Position numbers and translations under genes: made by a program. 64,000 nt of DNA. Origin: Salinicoccus sediminis. GTDB lineage: Bacteria; Bacillota; Bacilli; Staphylococcales; Salinicoccaceae. The first letter of the stretch is position 1; each line of letters starts with the position of its first letter. The stretch covers positions 62,001 through 126,000 of the forward strand of contig NZ_LAYZ01000025.1 of assembly GCF_000986795.1 (NCBI RefSeq), read 5' to 3'. Below, piece by piece: positions 48,483-58,577 of this stretch. The notes beneath the pieces were generated by a model that searched no databases, was not told where the DNA came from, and worked only from the letters and a program-made list of their open reading frames with translations.

Positions 48483-49262
48483 TCAGTCTTCCGTAAAGAT
48501 GTCCTCGCCGTACCAGTCTTCTGAAATGCGGGTCAGGGTGCCGTCCTGCTTCAGCTGTCCGATCACTTCATTTATATCTTCAATCAGTGCCCTGTTCTCT
48601 TTTGTATCCTTGAACGGAAGGCCGACCGGCTGACTGCCGAATGGTTCCCCTGCAATCTTCAGCGGAATATCCTTGTCATTGATCATCGCCAGCAGCTGTT
48701 CGCGGCCGTAGATATATGCATCCAGCTTGCCGCTCCCAACATCCCTGTAGACCACCTCGTTATTTTCATAGTCGACAATATTGCCGCCGTGTTCCGGATA
48801 CTGGTCCTCCAGCACGTTCTGGAAGTTGGTCCCGAGTATCGTTCCCACATCCTTTCCTCCGATATCTTCGACCGATTGTATCTCTTCATTGCCGGGGGCA
48901 GCAGCGATTGCCGCTTTTGAATGGTAATAAGGATCAGTGAATATGTACTTTTCCCCGCGTTCCGGCGTCAGTGCGAAATTGCTCGCCGTGTCCACGTTGC
49001 CGGTATCCAAATTTGCAAGTACACCGGTCCAGTCGGTGAGCACCCATTCTATTTCATAGCCGAGCTCGTCAAAAATTGCGTTGTAAATGTCCACATTGAA
49101 CCCTTTCATCTCACCGTCCTGCTGGTAAGAGGTTGGATAACCATCAGGTGACGAACCGATTTTTATCACTTTGTCACCCCCCGATGCAGAAGCACCGTCC
49201 CCGTTGCTGCAGCCTGCAAGAATCAGCATGAGAACCGAAAGTAAAAATGTCCATTTCTTCAT
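48483..49262 (-). CDS. Amino-acid ABC transporter substrate-binding lipoprotein (family 3), orphan
   Basis: The 259-residue protein has a lipoprotein signal with LILAGC near residue 18 and a family 3 solute-binding domain (IGSSPDGYPTSYQQDGEMKGFNVDIYNAI; GTILGTNFQNVLE; DAYIYGREQLLAMI). The LDTGNVDTASN region and the acidic residues suit a polar amino acid such as cystine or glutamine. No permease or ATPase gene is adjacent, so it must work with a distant partner or be a separate receptor. Confidence 0.88.
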   Translation of the reverse strand: MKKWTFLLSVLMLILAGCSNGDGASASGGDKVIKIGSSPDGYPTSYQQDGEMKGFNVDIYNAIFDELGYEIEWVLTDWTGVLANLDTGNVDTASNFALTPERGEKYIFTDPYYHSKAAIAAAPGNEEIQSVEDIGGKDVGTILGTNFQNVLEDQYPEHGGNIVDYENNEVVYRDVGSGKLDAYIYGREQLLAMINDKDIPLKIAGEPFGSQPVGLPFKDTKENRALIEDINEVIGQLKQDGTLTRISEDWYGEDIFTED

Positions 49263-49405
49263 TGAATCCCTCCTCCGTTTAAAAACATAGTTTAATACTA
49301 TGAATTAAAACCAAGTCTATCATGTTGCCAACAGAGGGGCAAGGCTGTCAGTTATAGAACTTTGACAGGCTGCTTATAGAAGAATGTTATGCAGAAATTA
49401 AAAAA

Positions 49406-49427
49406 AGCCGCTGAATTCTCAGCGGCT
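49406..49427 (-). terminator. Terminator overlapping the femX stop codon
   Basis: AGCCGCTGA and TCAGCGGCT are perfect complements, and a T run of about seven bases follows on the reverse strand. The femX stop codon is part of the upstream arm. Confidence 0.9.
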
Positions 49428-50687
49428 CCTCTTCCTGTTTCTGATCAGCTGGTTCAATTTGACTTTCCCTTTCTGGAACATCGGCACTCCGACTTCAGCC
49501 AGTGTATACAGCGGCTGATTGATCACATAGTCGAATTCACCGATCTTTTCACTGACTTTTGTCCCCCATACTTTCTTGAACTGCCATAATCCAAAATGCG
49601 GGGAATCCTGCGGCGGGGAAACGCTGACTCCGCCGAAATCGTAGGTTTTCGCACCGTTATCACGTGCATATTTCATCATTGCAAATTGCATGTTATGGTT
49701 TGGCAGATACTCCCTGTAGCTGTCGGATGAGGCCCCGTAAAGATAGTAGGCTTTGTGCCCCGACTGTGCAAGCAGTGCGCCGGAGAGTATCACACCATCC
49801 GGATGCTCCTGTTTGATCACTTCGATTTCAACGAGCTGTTTTGAGAGTTTCTCCCTGCGGTTTCCCAGATCTTTCAGCTGGTTCTCCTTTTTGCTGCTGT
49901 CTTTTTTCCTGCCTGCTTTCTCAATATCCTTCTCCACCTTCACAAGGTCCTCCTGAAGGGATACGGATACGTCTTCGGGAATGAGTTTAACCAGGAACAG
50001 TTCCATATGGCCGTTCGGGTTCAGATGATCATACATGGATTCAAAATAGGTGATATCACGCGTCAGGAAACCGTCACGCTCTCCCGTTTCTTTCATCAGT
50101 TCCACAAACGTTCCGAGCTCTTCACGGCCCGCCTTATACACCACTGTTCCCCGGCGGGCCGCGTTGCGGACTTTTGTCCGGTTATTGCGTTCAAAACTCT
50201 GCAGAAGCTCCTCATCGTCTTTGTCGATGTCGGCCACCATGGTCTGGCGGGGCTGGATATTATCTTTGCTCATGCCATCCTTCAGACCCCGGTGGCGGAA
50301 GCCGAGCGACTTCAGGAATTCTATGGTATTGCGGTGCTCGTCAAGCGGCAGGTCCGGATCTATCTTGATGGCATAGGCATTTTCATCCTCTGCAATCTTC
50401 AGAGATTCCTTCAGCATGAATTCAACGAGCGGCCTGTTGTTGAAATCACAGACGAACCCCCGGGAAATATAACACAGTGTACTCCCGGTCTTCGGAACTT
50501 TCTTGAACAGGAGCATCGCCGTTCCGAGCACCTCCCCCGTCTCATCACCCGCGGCGATCCGTCTGGAGTACCACCCGGTCAGGCGCTTGGACTGTGCCCA
50601 ATCCGTCAGTTGCAGTAGATCGCCGAAAGGGTGCGATTCGACAAATCTGTTGTGTTCTTTATTAATAATATTCAATAATTTAAGCAT
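49419..50687 (-). CDS. Lipid II glycyltransferase, FemX/FmhB type
   Basis: The 422-residue Fem-family protein matches FmhB/FemX in length. It has two GNAT-like domains (YISRGFVCDFNNRPLVEFML; IKIDPDLPLD; FERNNRTKVRNAARRG; YYLYGASSD) and a charged helical coiled-coil arm (about 235-290) inserted between them. This enzyme adds the first glycine from glycyl-tRNA to the lysine of lipid II in the cytoplasm, opening the interpeptide bridge. The ATG at 50687 fits GGAG. A FemA/FemB paralogue is less likely given the length and N-terminus, but not excluded. Confidence 0.85.
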   Translation of the reverse strand: MLKLLNIINKEHNRFVESHPFGDLLQLTDWAQSKRLTGWYSRRIAAGDETGEVLGTAMLLFKKVPKTGSTLCYISRGFVCDFNNRPLVEFMLKESLKIAEDENAYAIKIDPDLPLDEHRNTIEFLKSLGFRHRGLKDGMSKDNIQPRQTMVADIDKDDEELLQSFERNNRTKVRNAARRGTVVYKAGREELGTFVELMKETGERDGFLTRDITYFESMYDHLNPNGHMELFLVKLIPEDVSVSLQEDLVKVEKDIEKAGRKKDSSKKENQLKDLGNRREKLSKQLVEIEVIKQEHPDGVILSGALLAQSGHKAYYLYGASSDSYREYLPNHNMQFAMMKYARDNGAKTYDFGGVSVSPPQDSPHFGLWQFKKVWGTKVSEKIGEFDYVINQPLYTLAEVGVPMFQKGKVKLNQLIRNRKRSR

Positions 50688-50746
50688 AGTAATCTCCATT
50701 TCAGTAATATCTGATATAATTGGTTGGAAAGAAAGGTGGCAGATGA

Positions 50747-50992
50747 ATGAGACTTATTATTCTGGTTGTTCTTGCAGCTTTAAACATTTTCAGCATTTTC
50801 CAGCTGGGTGCATATTCCAGCGGCGATCTGATTGCGCTGATGAGCGTGCGGATTATTCTTGCCGTCATCACATTCATGCTGAGCCTCGCATATGTTCTCG
50901 TACGGGGCACCCGCCCGATGATCATAATGAGCATCATAACTGCATTGATCGCCCTTATCCACATCGGATTGATTGTCTATATAAACTTGTAG
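50747..50992 (+). CDS. Small membrane protein, unknown
   Basis: The 81-residue protein has three hydrophobic segments (about 2-20, 27-50 and 56-78). AAAGGTGG lies upstream of the ATG. It is divergent from femX across a 59-bp gap, and its 3' end overlaps the convergent VOC gene by 16 bases. No family is recognised. Confidence 0.65.
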   Translation: MRLIILVVLAALNIFSIFQLGAYSSGDLIALMSVRIILAVITFMLSLAYVLVRGTRPMIIMSIITALIALIHIGLIVYINL

Positions 50993-51663
50993 ATCGCCCC
51001 TTTATATATTGCAGCCTCGCCGTCCATCCCCACTTCCAGGGTAATGGACGGTTTTTCGTTCTGCGAAAGTTCGACACGTGTATGGGAATCGATTTCCCCC
51101 TCCCAGATGCCGAGCACATCATAGAACGCCTCCCATACATGGATATCCGCAACTTCCTGCCGTATGGTGATGGCGGGATGGAGGAACTTCCCGCGAAGTG
51201 CTTCGATCCGCTTCATCCGATCCTGTTCCGGCTCATCCCACTGGATGAAGAAGGGGAATATTTCATCGCCGCTTCCAACATACAGCAGTTTCCAGCTGAT
51301 GGTCTCCCCATCTGTCATGCGCTCCATTTCGACCGGGCCATGGACGGTGAAACCGCGGGCCCGAAAACGCTCGGCCAGACCTTTGATGTCATCCGTGCTT
51401 AAAGCATAGCGGATAAAGCCTTCTTCGTAACCCAACGCGTCAACCGTAGCCGCAAAAGATTCCCGTCCCTCTTCCAGGTGCCTGCCGAATGCATCCTCAT
51501 TTTCAATCGCCAGATATTCCACATATCTGTAATCAAAATATGACAGGAGATTGGCAGTACCGAAGCGCTCGTGCCTTCCGCCCGAGTGGATGGGCAGAAC
51601 GGGGTTCTCCTCCACTTCCCCCAGCTGATTGACATAGTGTATGATATGATCGAATTTCACCAT
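50977..51663 (-). CDS. VOC-family (glyoxalase-like) protein
   Basis: The 228-residue protein begins VKFDHIIHYVNQLGEVEE and contains HERFGTANLLSYFDYRYVEYLAIE, the pattern of Glyoxalase_3-type proteins with a metal-binding His/Glu set. Members include dioxygenases, resistance proteins and isomerases. This one has no assigned substrate. The start at 51663 follows AGAGGTGAC. Confidence 0.8.
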   Translation of the reverse strand: MVKFDHIIHYVNQLGEVEENPVLPIHSGGRHERFGTANLLSYFDYRYVEYLAIENEDAFGRHLEEGRESFAATVDALGYEEGFIRYALSTDDIKGLAERFRARGFTVHGPVEMERMTDGETISWKLLYVGSGDEIFPFFIQWDEPEQDRMKRIEALRGKFLHPAITIRQEVADIHVWEAFYDVLGIWEGEIDSHTRVELSQNEKPSITLEVGMDGEAAIYKGAIYKFI

Positions 51664-51732
51664 TCCAGTCACCTCTTTTTTTAACTATATCATAATAACA
51701 CGCCTGCTCCACGAAATATACTGAAGCGAAAA

Positions 51733-51761
51733 ACAGCCCCTTCCGAATCAGAAGGGGCTGT
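51733..51761 (-). terminator. Terminator of the sugar operon
   Basis: ACAGCCCCTTC and GAAGGGGCTGT form an 11-bp stem with a 7-base loop followed by TTTTT on the reverse strand, 6 bases after the msmX-type stop. Confidence 0.92.
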
Positions 51762-51767
51762 CCTGCT

Positions 51768-52931
51768 CTATGCTTTTATAACGTCCGGCCCGGCATCTTC
51801 CATCTGATCCCGCTCTTTTTCACGTACTTCTTTTGTGACGATGCGCCCGCCTGAATCCATATCGAAGAAATGGCCTTTATTCATATCGAAGGCGAATTTC
51901 ACAACATCCCCCGGATGGAGTTCGTTCCTCGCATCGACACGGGAGATGAACTCCTGGTCTTCCAGTTCGGAGTAGAGCATGATTTCGGAACCGAGCAGTT
52001 CACTCACTTTGACTTCTGCGTTGAATGCAGAGGCGAGTGCCGATTCCACGAACACGGCCTCTTCCCTGATATCCTCCGGCCGGATGCCGAATTTCAAGGC
52101 TTTGTTGTCGTATCCTTCATCGATGAGCATGCGGCGCTTCGCTTCCGGAATGGTGATTTCCGTATTTCCGATCACAAGCTTCCCGTCTTTGATTTCAGCG
52201 TCAAAGATGTTCATGGCCGGCGAGCCGATGAACTGTGCCACAAATACATTTTCCGGGAAATCATAAACTTCCTTGGGCGTGCCCACCTGCATGATGTCCC
52301 CCTGGTTCATGACGACGATCCTGGTCGCCATGGTGAGGGCTTCCGTCTGGTCATGAGTGACATAGATCGTCGTCGTTTTCAGACGTTTGTGCAGCTTGGT
52401 GATTTCCGCGCGCATCTGAACCCTGAGTTTGGCATCAAGGTTGGAGAGCGGCTCATCCATCAGGAAGACATTCGCTTCGCGGACGATTGCACGTCCCAGC
52501 GCGACACGCTGCCGCTGTCCGCCGGACAGCGCTTTCGGTTTCCTGTCCAGAAAGTCTGTCAGACCGAGGATTTCAGCCGCTTTCTCCACCCGCTCTTTGA
52601 TTTCCGGCTTCGGTGTCTTCCTGAGTTTGAGTCCGAAAGCCATATTATCGTACACGCTCATATGCGGATAGAGTGCATAGTTCTGAAATACCATTGCGAT
52701 ATCCCTGTTTTTCGGCTCCACATCGTTCATCCGTTTGTCATCGATGTAAAAATCGCCGTCAGTAATATCCTCGAGTCCTGCAATCATGCGGAGAGTCGTG
52801 GATTTACCGCACCCCGAGGGCCCGACGAGCACGATGAATTCACCGTCATGTATTTCCAGATTGAAGTCGTGTACGACCGCTGGACCCTTATCATACGTCT
52901 TCTTTATGCTATCGAGTTTCATTTCAGCCAT
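51768..52931 (-). CDS. Sugar ABC transporter ATPase, MsmX/UgpC type
   Basis: The 387-residue protein has Walker [10 protein letters not shown], signature [14 protein letters not shown] and Walker [13 protein letters not shown]. The C-terminal OB-like regulatory domain (from about 235, [13 protein letters not shown]) is typical of MalK/MsmX. In Firmicutes such ATPases often serve several sugar importers. Here it is the last gene of the operon that starts with malE, 12 bases after the isomerase gene. Confidence 0.95.
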   Translation of the reverse strand: MAEMKLDSIKKTYDKGPAVVHDFNLEIHDGEFIVLVGPSGCGKSTTLRMIAGLEDITDGDFYIDDKRMNDVEPKNRDIAMVFQNYALYPHMSVYDNMAFGLKLRKTPKPEIKERVEKAAEILGLTDFLDRKPKALSGGQRQRVALGRAIVREANVFLMDEPLSNLDAKLRVQMRAEITKLHKRLKTTTIYVTHDQTEALTMATRIVVMNQGDIMQVGTPKEVYDFPENVFVAQFIGSPAMNIFDAEIKDGKLVIGNTEITIPEAKRRMLIDEGYDNKALKFGIRPEDIREEAVFVESALASAFNAEVKVSELLGSEIMLYSELEDQEFISRVDARNELHPGDVVKFAFDMNKGHFFDMDSGGRIVTKEVREKERDQMEDAGPDVIKA

Positions 52932-52943
52932 TAGACCACTCCT

Positions 52944-53912
52944 CTAAGCCCACCACATATCGGCCGGCTCTTCTTTTATGATTACACCCTGCAGGTTCCG
53001 GACCGCTGTCTGAAATCCTTCTTCAATGGACATCAGCCCGTCTTCATGTTCTATGGAGACAACATGGTCGTATCCGTACGTCCTGAGCGCACTCATCATG
53101 TTTGTCCATTCATCCATGCTGTGGCCGAGGCCGACACTTCTGAATGTCCAGCTCCTGTCCTTAATCTTACCATACGGGTTCATATCCAGATATCCGTGCA
53201 TATTCAGATTTTCCGGGTCGATGTAAGTATCCTTGGCATGGAAATGATGGATTGCACCCTCACGGCCGAGTATTTTGATGGCCACCACAGGGTCGATCCC
53301 CTGCCACCACATGTGACTTGGATCGAGATTCGCTCCGATGTAGGTGTTTGTCCTTCTCCTGAGCTCAAGCATCGTATGCGGTGAATGCACCAGGAAGCCG
53401 CCGTGCAGTTCCAGTCCGATTTTCACGTCGTGCGCTTCAGCCAGTTCAGCAATTTCCTTCCAGTATGGCACGAGACGGTTCTCCCACTGCCATTCCTTGA
53501 TTTCGGAATACTCTTGTGGCCATGGGGTCACGGGCCAGTTCACTGAAGTGTCCGTTTCGTTTCCGGCCGGTGTACCGCTGAACGCATTGACCACCGGGAC
53601 GCCCATCATGGCAGCCAGTTCAATCGTCTTCCTGAGCACTTCATCAGATTCTTTCCTGAATGCATCATCCGGCGAAATCGGGTTGCCGTGGCAGCTGAAT
53701 CCACTGATTGAAAGCCCCCGCTTTTCAAATTCGGATAAATATTCACTGCGCGCCTCTTCGGAGCCGAGCAGTTTGTCCACATTACAGTGGGCACTGCCCG
53801 GGTAGCCGCCTGTCCCCACTTCCACTGCATCAAGCCCCGATGCCTTCACATAATCCAGCATCTCCAGAAATTCCATGTTTTGGAACAATGGATTAAAAAC
53901 TCCCAGTTTCAT
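52944..53912 (-). CDS. Sugar isomerase/epimerase-like TIM-barrel protein (AP endonuclease 2 family)
   Basis: The 322-residue protein has the xylose-isomerase-like barrel with metal-ligand positions in GLELHGGFLVH, NLDPSHMWWQGIDP, IHHFHAKDTYI and VSIEHEDGLMS. Members epimerise or isomerise keto sugars, and some act as lyases on 3-keto-glycosides. It lies between two Gfo/Idh/MocA genes and msmX, so it probably acts on an oxidised sugar made by those dehydrogenases. The exact reaction is inferred from context. Confidence 0.85.
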   Translation of the reverse strand: MKLGVFNPLFQNMEFLEMLDYVKASGLDAVEVGTGGYPGSAHCNVDKLLGSEEARSEYLSEFEKRGLSISGFSCHGNPISPDDAFRKESDEVLRKTIELAAMMGVPVVNAFSGTPAGNETDTSVNWPVTPWPQEYSEIKEWQWENRLVPYWKEIAELAEAHDVKIGLELHGGFLVHSPHTMLELRRRTNTYIGANLDPSHMWWQGIDPVVAIKILGREGAIHHFHAKDTYIDPENLNMHGYLDMNPYGKIKDRSWTFRSVGLGHSMDEWTNMMSALRTYGYDHVVSIEHEDGLMSIEEGFQTAVRNLQGVIIKEEPADMWWA

Positions 53913-53924
53913 GTATTAAACCTC

Positions 53925-54956
53925 CTATAGTCTTACACTGCGCTGTTCTTGTGAACTTTTGTATATCGCTTCAATGATTTTCGACACTTCCATCGCTTCA
54001 TGTGACTTCACCCGCAGCGGAGTGCCGTTTTTCACTGCAGATATGAAATCCTGCGCCTGCAGTCTGCTGTATGGTTCATCGACCTTTATATAGTCGATGC
54101 GCATCGTCGTCATCAGGTCTTCATCCGCCTGGTTGACTTTCATATCAAAAACATCGAGGCCGGCATCGACACCAGAGATGCTTATATGATTCTCATCCTC
54201 GGGTATATTCGCAGCCCAGCTCGTTTCAAACAGCATCGATGCACCGTTGTCGAAACGGATGAATGCACTCACATGGTCCTCGACTTCAAATGTATCCCTG
54301 TTGAAATGTCCCCATTCGTTCACCGTATTCGTCCTGCTGAGATGATTGTATGTGGAACTGGACACTTCCACCGGTTTCACATCCCCCATGAGATACATCG
54401 CCAGATCCAGCAGATGGCAGCCGTAATCGATCAGTGCCCCTCCGCCCTGAAGTTCCTGGTTGGTGAATACGCCCCATCCCGGGACTTTACGGCGTCTAAG
54501 GCCTTTGACACGCACAACGATCGGAGCGCCGATGATGCCCCTCTCAATAATCTTTTTAGAGGCGATTGCCTCCTTCATGAAACGGTAGTGATAGGCGATA
54601 TGCAGTTTGACACCATTGCGCTGCTCCGCTTCGATCATCCGGCGGCACTCCTCGGCCGTAAGGGCCATCGGTTTTTCGCAGAGGACGTGCTTTCCGTGGT
54701 TCATCGCATCGATGCTGATAGGCGCATGAAATTTATTCGGCGTGCAGATCACCACCGCATCGACGTGCGGGTACATATCTTCGATGGCCGTGTAAACTCC
54801 GGGTATTCCGAGTTCTTCCGCCACCTTCACCGCCCGTTCCCGGTCGATGTCCTGCACCGCTGTTATTTCGACTTCATCCAGTGTTCGGAAAGTCGGGATG
54901 TGACGGCCGGTCGCAATACCGCCGACACCGATGAAACCCAGTCTTACTCTTGACAT
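53925..54956 (-). CDS. Gfo/Idh/MocA-family NAD(P)-dependent sugar dehydrogenase (second copy)
   Basis: The 343-residue protein has the N-terminal Rossmann motif GFIGVGGIATGRHIP, the conserved CEKPMALT with catalytic Lys near residue 94, and the GCHLLDLAMYLMG helix with the conserved Asp/His. It starts one base after the stop of the previous dehydrogenase. The two enzymes are related but clearly different, so they may oxidise and reduce at different positions or steps. Confidence 0.9.
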   Translation of the reverse strand: MSRVRLGFIGVGGIATGRHIPTFRTLDEVEITAVQDIDRERAVKVAEELGIPGVYTAIEDMYPHVDAVVICTPNKFHAPISIDAMNHGKHVLCEKPMALTAEECRRMIEAEQRNGVKLHIAYHYRFMKEAIASKKIIERGIIGAPIVVRVKGLRRRKVPGWGVFTNQELQGGGALIDYGCHLLDLAMYLMGDVKPVEVSSSTYNHLSRTNTVNEWGHFNRDTFEVEDHVSAFIRFDNGASMLFETSWAANIPEDENHISISGVDAGLDVFDMKVNQADEDLMTTMRIDYIKVDEPYSRLQAQDFISAVKNGTPLRVKSHEAMEVSKIIEAIYKSSQEQRSVRL

Positions 54957-55991
54957 CTACAACACCTGTTCCCCAGTAACAATTTTATCTTTCCTGTCCG
55001 ATTCGAATGCGTCCAGTATGATGCGCACAGAATTTTTAGCATCCGCCGCCGTCACAGGGACACGTTCTCCGCCTTTAAGAGCCGAGATGAAGCGGTCCAT
55101 GACCTGTGATGACTTGCTCTGTCCGGCATCATCATTCGTCTGGATGCCGCCGTAGTTCTCTTTCAGCACTTCACCGTCCGTCCCTGTAAAGATGAATGAA
55201 TGCCTGTCATCATTGAGCAGCCGGAGTACACCTTTCTCCCCGTATATCACAGTCGAGTTATCCTCTGCTCCGTAGAACGACCAGCTCGCCTGCAGTGTGC
55301 CGATGATTCCGGATTCCGTGCGCAGTACACACACCGCATTGTCATCGACATCCGAGAAGTCTTTGGCCTTTTTGGAAATCATGCCGCCGACCTCTGTCAC
55401 CTCTTCACCCAGCAGGAATCTGATCAGATCGGCTTTATGCACTCCGAGGTCCCCCATCGCGCCCATGGCCGCCTGATTCTCCTTGAAGAACCAGCTGTCC
55501 CTGCCGTCGACGCTCCATCCTTCAGGTCCCCCGTGGCCGAAAGTCGTACGGAAAGAATAAATTTCACCCAGTCTGCCGGAAGCAATCCATTCCTTCGCCA
55601 CTTCATGCTCTTTGACAAAGCGCTGGTTGTGGCCGACCATGAGCTGCCCCGCCGAACGCTCCTCAGCTTCGATCATCGCATCCATCTCTGAAAGCGTCAC
55701 ACCCATCGGCTTCTCGCAAAGCACATGCTTGCCCGCTTCAAGCGCCGCAATCGCAATTTCGGCGTGCATATGGTTCGGGGTGCATACACTGACCGCATCC
55801 ACATTTTCGTCGGCAAGGAGCTCCCGGTAATCTTCATAGGCGGCACCGCCATGCAGCACCTTCTGCTCCTCTGCACGCGAATACACCCTGTCACAGAAAG
55901 CGACAAGTCTGACATCTACGTTTCCACTGTATTCCGCGATGTGGCGTTTAACACCGATACTGCCACATCCGATGATTCCGACATTAATCAT
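54957..55991 (-). CDS. Gfo/Idh/MocA-family NAD(P)-dependent sugar dehydrogenase (first copy)
   Basis: The 344-residue protein has the dinucleotide-binding [22 protein letters not shown] with the catalytic Lys and [16 protein letters not shown]. Family members oxidise free or glycosidic sugars, and in rhizobial thu operons the homologue ThuB helps form 3-keto disaccharides. The ATG overlaps the end of the ThuA-like gene by eight bases, indicating coupled synthesis. Confidence 0.9.
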   Translation of the reverse strand: MINVGIIGCGSIGVKRHIAEYSGNVDVRLVAFCDRVYSRAEEQKVLHGGAAYEDYRELLADENVDAVSVCTPNHMHAEIAIAALEAGKHVLCEKPMGVTLSEMDAMIEAEERSAGQLMVGHNQRFVKEHEVAKEWIASGRLGEIYSFRTTFGHGGPEGWSVDGRDSWFFKENQAAMGAMGDLGVHKADLIRFLLGEEVTEVGGMISKKAKDFSDVDDNAVCVLRTESGIIGTLQASWSFYGAEDNSTVIYGEKGVLRLLNDDRHSFIFTGTDGEVLKENYGGIQTNDDAGQSKSSQVMDRFISALKGGERVPVTAADAKNSVRIILDAFESDRKDKIVTGEQVL

Positions 55992-56706
55992 TATGATTCT
56001 CCTTTATATCCTCTAGTGGTTGATAATTTCCATAATAGTGGCGCGTTCCTTTGGACGATCCGACCCACTCCACACCATTTTGTATGACCTTCTGCACATT
56101 TTCATCATAGTAGGTCGGATGCGTTTCATGTCCCGGGCGGAAATAGAAAATCTTGCCGTTGCCGCGCTTGAAAGTACAGGCGCTTCTGAACACTTCTCCG
56201 CCCTCAAACCAGCTGAGCATGATCAGTTCATCCGGAGCCGGAATATCAAAGTGCTCCCCGTACATCTCCTCTTCGGGCAGCTCAAAATACTCCCCCAGCC
56301 CAGAGGCAATCGGATGCGCAGGATCCACTATCCAGATCCGTTCCTTCTCATTCGCCTCACGCCACTTAAGGTCGCATGAAGTACCCATGAGCAGCTTGAA
56401 TGGTTTGGAAAAATGCGCCGAATGGAGCACCACAAGCCCCATGCCCCGAAGGACACGCTGGCGGACCCTTTCCGCAACCTCATCCGACACCTCATCATGT
56501 GCCTTATGCCCCCACCATACCAGGACATCCGTCCTATCCAGTACTTCATCAGTAAGACCGTGCTCCTCATCATCCAGCGTAGCCGTTGTCACCTCATGCC
56601 CGTTCAGGAAAGAGGCAATCTGCGCATGGATGCCGTCAGGATAGACCCCGCGCACCACGTCAGATTCCTTCTCATGCCTATACTCGTTCCATACCGTCAC
56701 TTTCAT
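55984..56706 (-). CDS. ThuA-like protein (trehalose utilisation domain)
   Basis: The 240-residue protein has the ThuA fold, a relative of class I glutamine amidotransferases. Conserved blocks are [55 protein letters not shown] and [29 protein letters not shown]. In Sinorhizobium ThuA is required with ThuB to use trehalose and related disaccharides through 3-keto derivatives. AAGGAGG precedes the ATG, and the gene overlaps the lacI-type gene by 29 bases. Confidence 0.88.
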   Translation of the reverse strand: MKVTVWNEYRHEKESDVVRGVYPDGIHAQIASFLNGHEVTTATLDDEEHGLTDEVLDRTDVLVWWGHKAHDEVSDEVAERVRQRVLRGMGLVVLHSAHFSKPFKLLMGTSCDLKWREANEKERIWIVDPAHPIASGLGEYFELPEEEMYGEHFDIPAPDELIMLSWFEGGEVFRSACTFKRGNGKIFYFRPGHETHPTYYDENVQKVIQNGVEWVGSSKGTRHYYGNYQPLEDIKENHND

Positions 56707-57721
56707 CAGGCATCCTCCTTTTAGTAGATTGACGTTCGATAATCGAAGTCGGGATAATGATATTCTTCTTCAGTTTGTCAGGGTTTCTTATTAAATCGAT
56801 AATTTCGTTTCCGGCTTCCCTGCCAAGTTCACCCGGGAATATATCCACAGTCGTCTGGGGCGGAGAAGCGAATTCAGTCAAAGGCGAGTCGTTGAATGTG
56901 ACCGTGGCAACATCCTCAGGTATTCTATAGCCCCCCTGGTACAGCTCTGATACGACCCTTGCATTAACCACACCATCCAGTGTAAGGATTACGTCAGGGC
57001 TTCCACCGGAAAAAATCTCCTCCAACACCTTTCTCACAGAGTTGGAATCATTCCGGCACTTCAATATCCTTCCTTCGGGACTGACCCCCCTTTTTTCAAG
57101 AGCTCTGGAAAAACCTTTTATCCTGTCTTTTGCAACTGCAAATATATCATTATCTGTAATCATTCTTATATCGCTGTATCCTTCATCCAAAAGATAATCA
57201 GTAATCATGTGTGATGCATAGACATTATCATTATCCACGTATATGGCATCCTGAGAGTTCGAAATATCCTTCCCTATGACGACATAGGGGAAATTGATTT
57301 CCGTCAGATATTTGGCAACTGGATCTCCCTCTTTTGAATAAAGCAATATGAAGCCATCGACTTGTCTTGAGTTGATCATATCCTTTATTTCGCCGAAAAG
57401 ATCTTCATCATCATTCGCAGATGTCATAAGTGTTGAAAAACCTTCTTTGCGGCATGCTTCGGACACACCGTAGTTGACTTCGGCAAAGAATGGATTCAAT
57501 ACAGCTTCATGGACTGCACTTTTGATAATCAGTCCGATGGTAAAGGAACGGTTCGTCACCAGATTCCTCGCCGCAATATTGGGTGAGTAACCCATGCTAT
57601 CCATTATTTTCCTGATGCGTCTTTTAGTATCCATACTTATTCCTTGATGATCTTTGACAACTCGTGAAACTGTCGATGGGGAAACACCTGCTGCTTTTGC
57701 CACATCTTTGATTGTCACCAT
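56678..57721 (-). CDS. LacI-family repressor of the sugar operon
   Basis: The 347-residue protein has the LacI helix-turn-helix ([23 protein letters not shown]) and hinge helix NIAARNL at residues 1-60, then a periplasmic-binding-protein-like effector domain. It resembles MalR of staphylococci and streptococci. It is encoded inside the operon after malG, and the two TGCAAACGATTGC-type operators in front of malE are its likely targets, making the operon self-regulated. The inducer is probably the imported disaccharide or a derivative. Confidence 0.92.
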   Translation of the reverse strand: MVTIKDVAKAAGVSPSTVSRVVKDHQGISMDTKRRIRKIMDSMGYSPNIAARNLVTNRSFTIGLIIKSAVHEAVLNPFFAEVNYGVSEACRKEGFSTLMTSANDDEDLFGEIKDMINSRQVDGFILLYSKEGDPVAKYLTEINFPYVVIGKDISNSQDAIYVDNDNVYASHMITDYLLDEGYSDIRMITDNDIFAVAKDRIKGFSRALEKRGVSPEGRILKCRNDSNSVRKVLEEIFSGGSPDVILTLDGVVNARVVSELYQGGYRIPEDVATVTFNDSPLTEFASPPQTTVDIFPGELGREAGNEIIDLIRNPDKLKKNIIIPTSIIERQSTKRRMPDESDGMERV

Positions 57722-57734
57722 AAACTCACCCCGT

Positions 57735-58577
57735 CTAACCTTTAGTCGAGCCGGACATCAACCCTGAAATCAGATACCTCTGCAGGAACAGGAACACAAT
57801 TGCAATCGGCACGGCAATCAGTATCGAGCCGGCAGCAAATCTTGTAAATGTATTTGCAAACTGATCGTTCACCATATTGTAAAGCCCCAGGGCCAGCGTA
57901 AAATTTTCCGGGCTCCTGAGTACAATACGCGGCAGTATGAAGTCCATGAACGGAGCCATGAAATTGAACAGTGCCACGACTGCTATGATAGGTTTCGCAA
58001 GCGGTATCATAATTGTGAAGAATATACGGAAATGCCCCGCTCCATCCATCTTCGCGGATTCGTCGAGCTCACGGGGAATTGTATCAAAATATCCTTTGAC
58101 AAGGAAAGCATTCATTGGTATCGACCCGCCTACATAGACAAGTACGAGACCCCAGAGCGAGTCCAGCAGGCCTATGGTATTCAAAAGAATATAGATTGCC
58201 ACCATAGCCATCAGCACCGGAAACATCTGAAGTATGAGGAATGCGTATAAGCCGTATCGCCTTCCGACAAACCTGTACCTGGAAAATGCATAAGCAGTCA
58301 GCGTCACGAATACTACTGAGAAAAATGAAGATGCAGCCGCGACTATAAGCGTGTTTTTATACCATGTCAGATACATGCTCTGAGGATCTGTGAACAGCCA
58401 TTTATAATGTACGAACGACCAGTTTTCCGGAATCATCTGTGCACCATACAGGTTACTGCCCGGGTTAAGTGAAATTCCAAACGTCCAGAGCAGTGGATAG
58501 ACAATGACAACAAACATAATGAATAAAATAGCGTACATAGTTATCATTTTGACAATGTTCTTCTGTTTTCTATTCAT
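57735..58577 (-). CDS. Sugar ABC transporter permease, MalG type
   Basis: The 280-residue protein has six membrane segments and the EAA loop (RELDESAKMDGAGHFRIFFTIMIPLAKP) that docks on the ATPase. The stop of malF and this ATG share one base (TGATG). It pairs with the MalF-type permease. Confidence 0.95.
   Translation of the reverse strand: MNRKQKNIVKMITMYAILFIMFVVIVYPLLWTFGISLNPGSNLYGAQMIPENWSFVHYKWLFTDPQSMYLTWYKNTLIVAAASSFFSVVFVTLTAYAFSRYRFVGRRYGLYAFLILQMFPVLMAMVAIYILLNTIGLLDSLWGLVLVYVGGSIPMNAFLVKGYFDTIPRELDESAKMDGAGHFRIFFTIMIPLAKPIIAVVALFNFMAPFMDFILPRIVLRSPENFTLALGLYNMVNDQFANTFTRFAAGSILIAVPIAIVFLFLQRYLISGLMSGSTKG

Noticed and set aside
51870-52934. Open frame of 354 codons on the forward strand.
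   Set aside because: It is antisense over the whole MsmX-type ATPase gene, whose motifs are complete. The antisense product has no recognisable domain.
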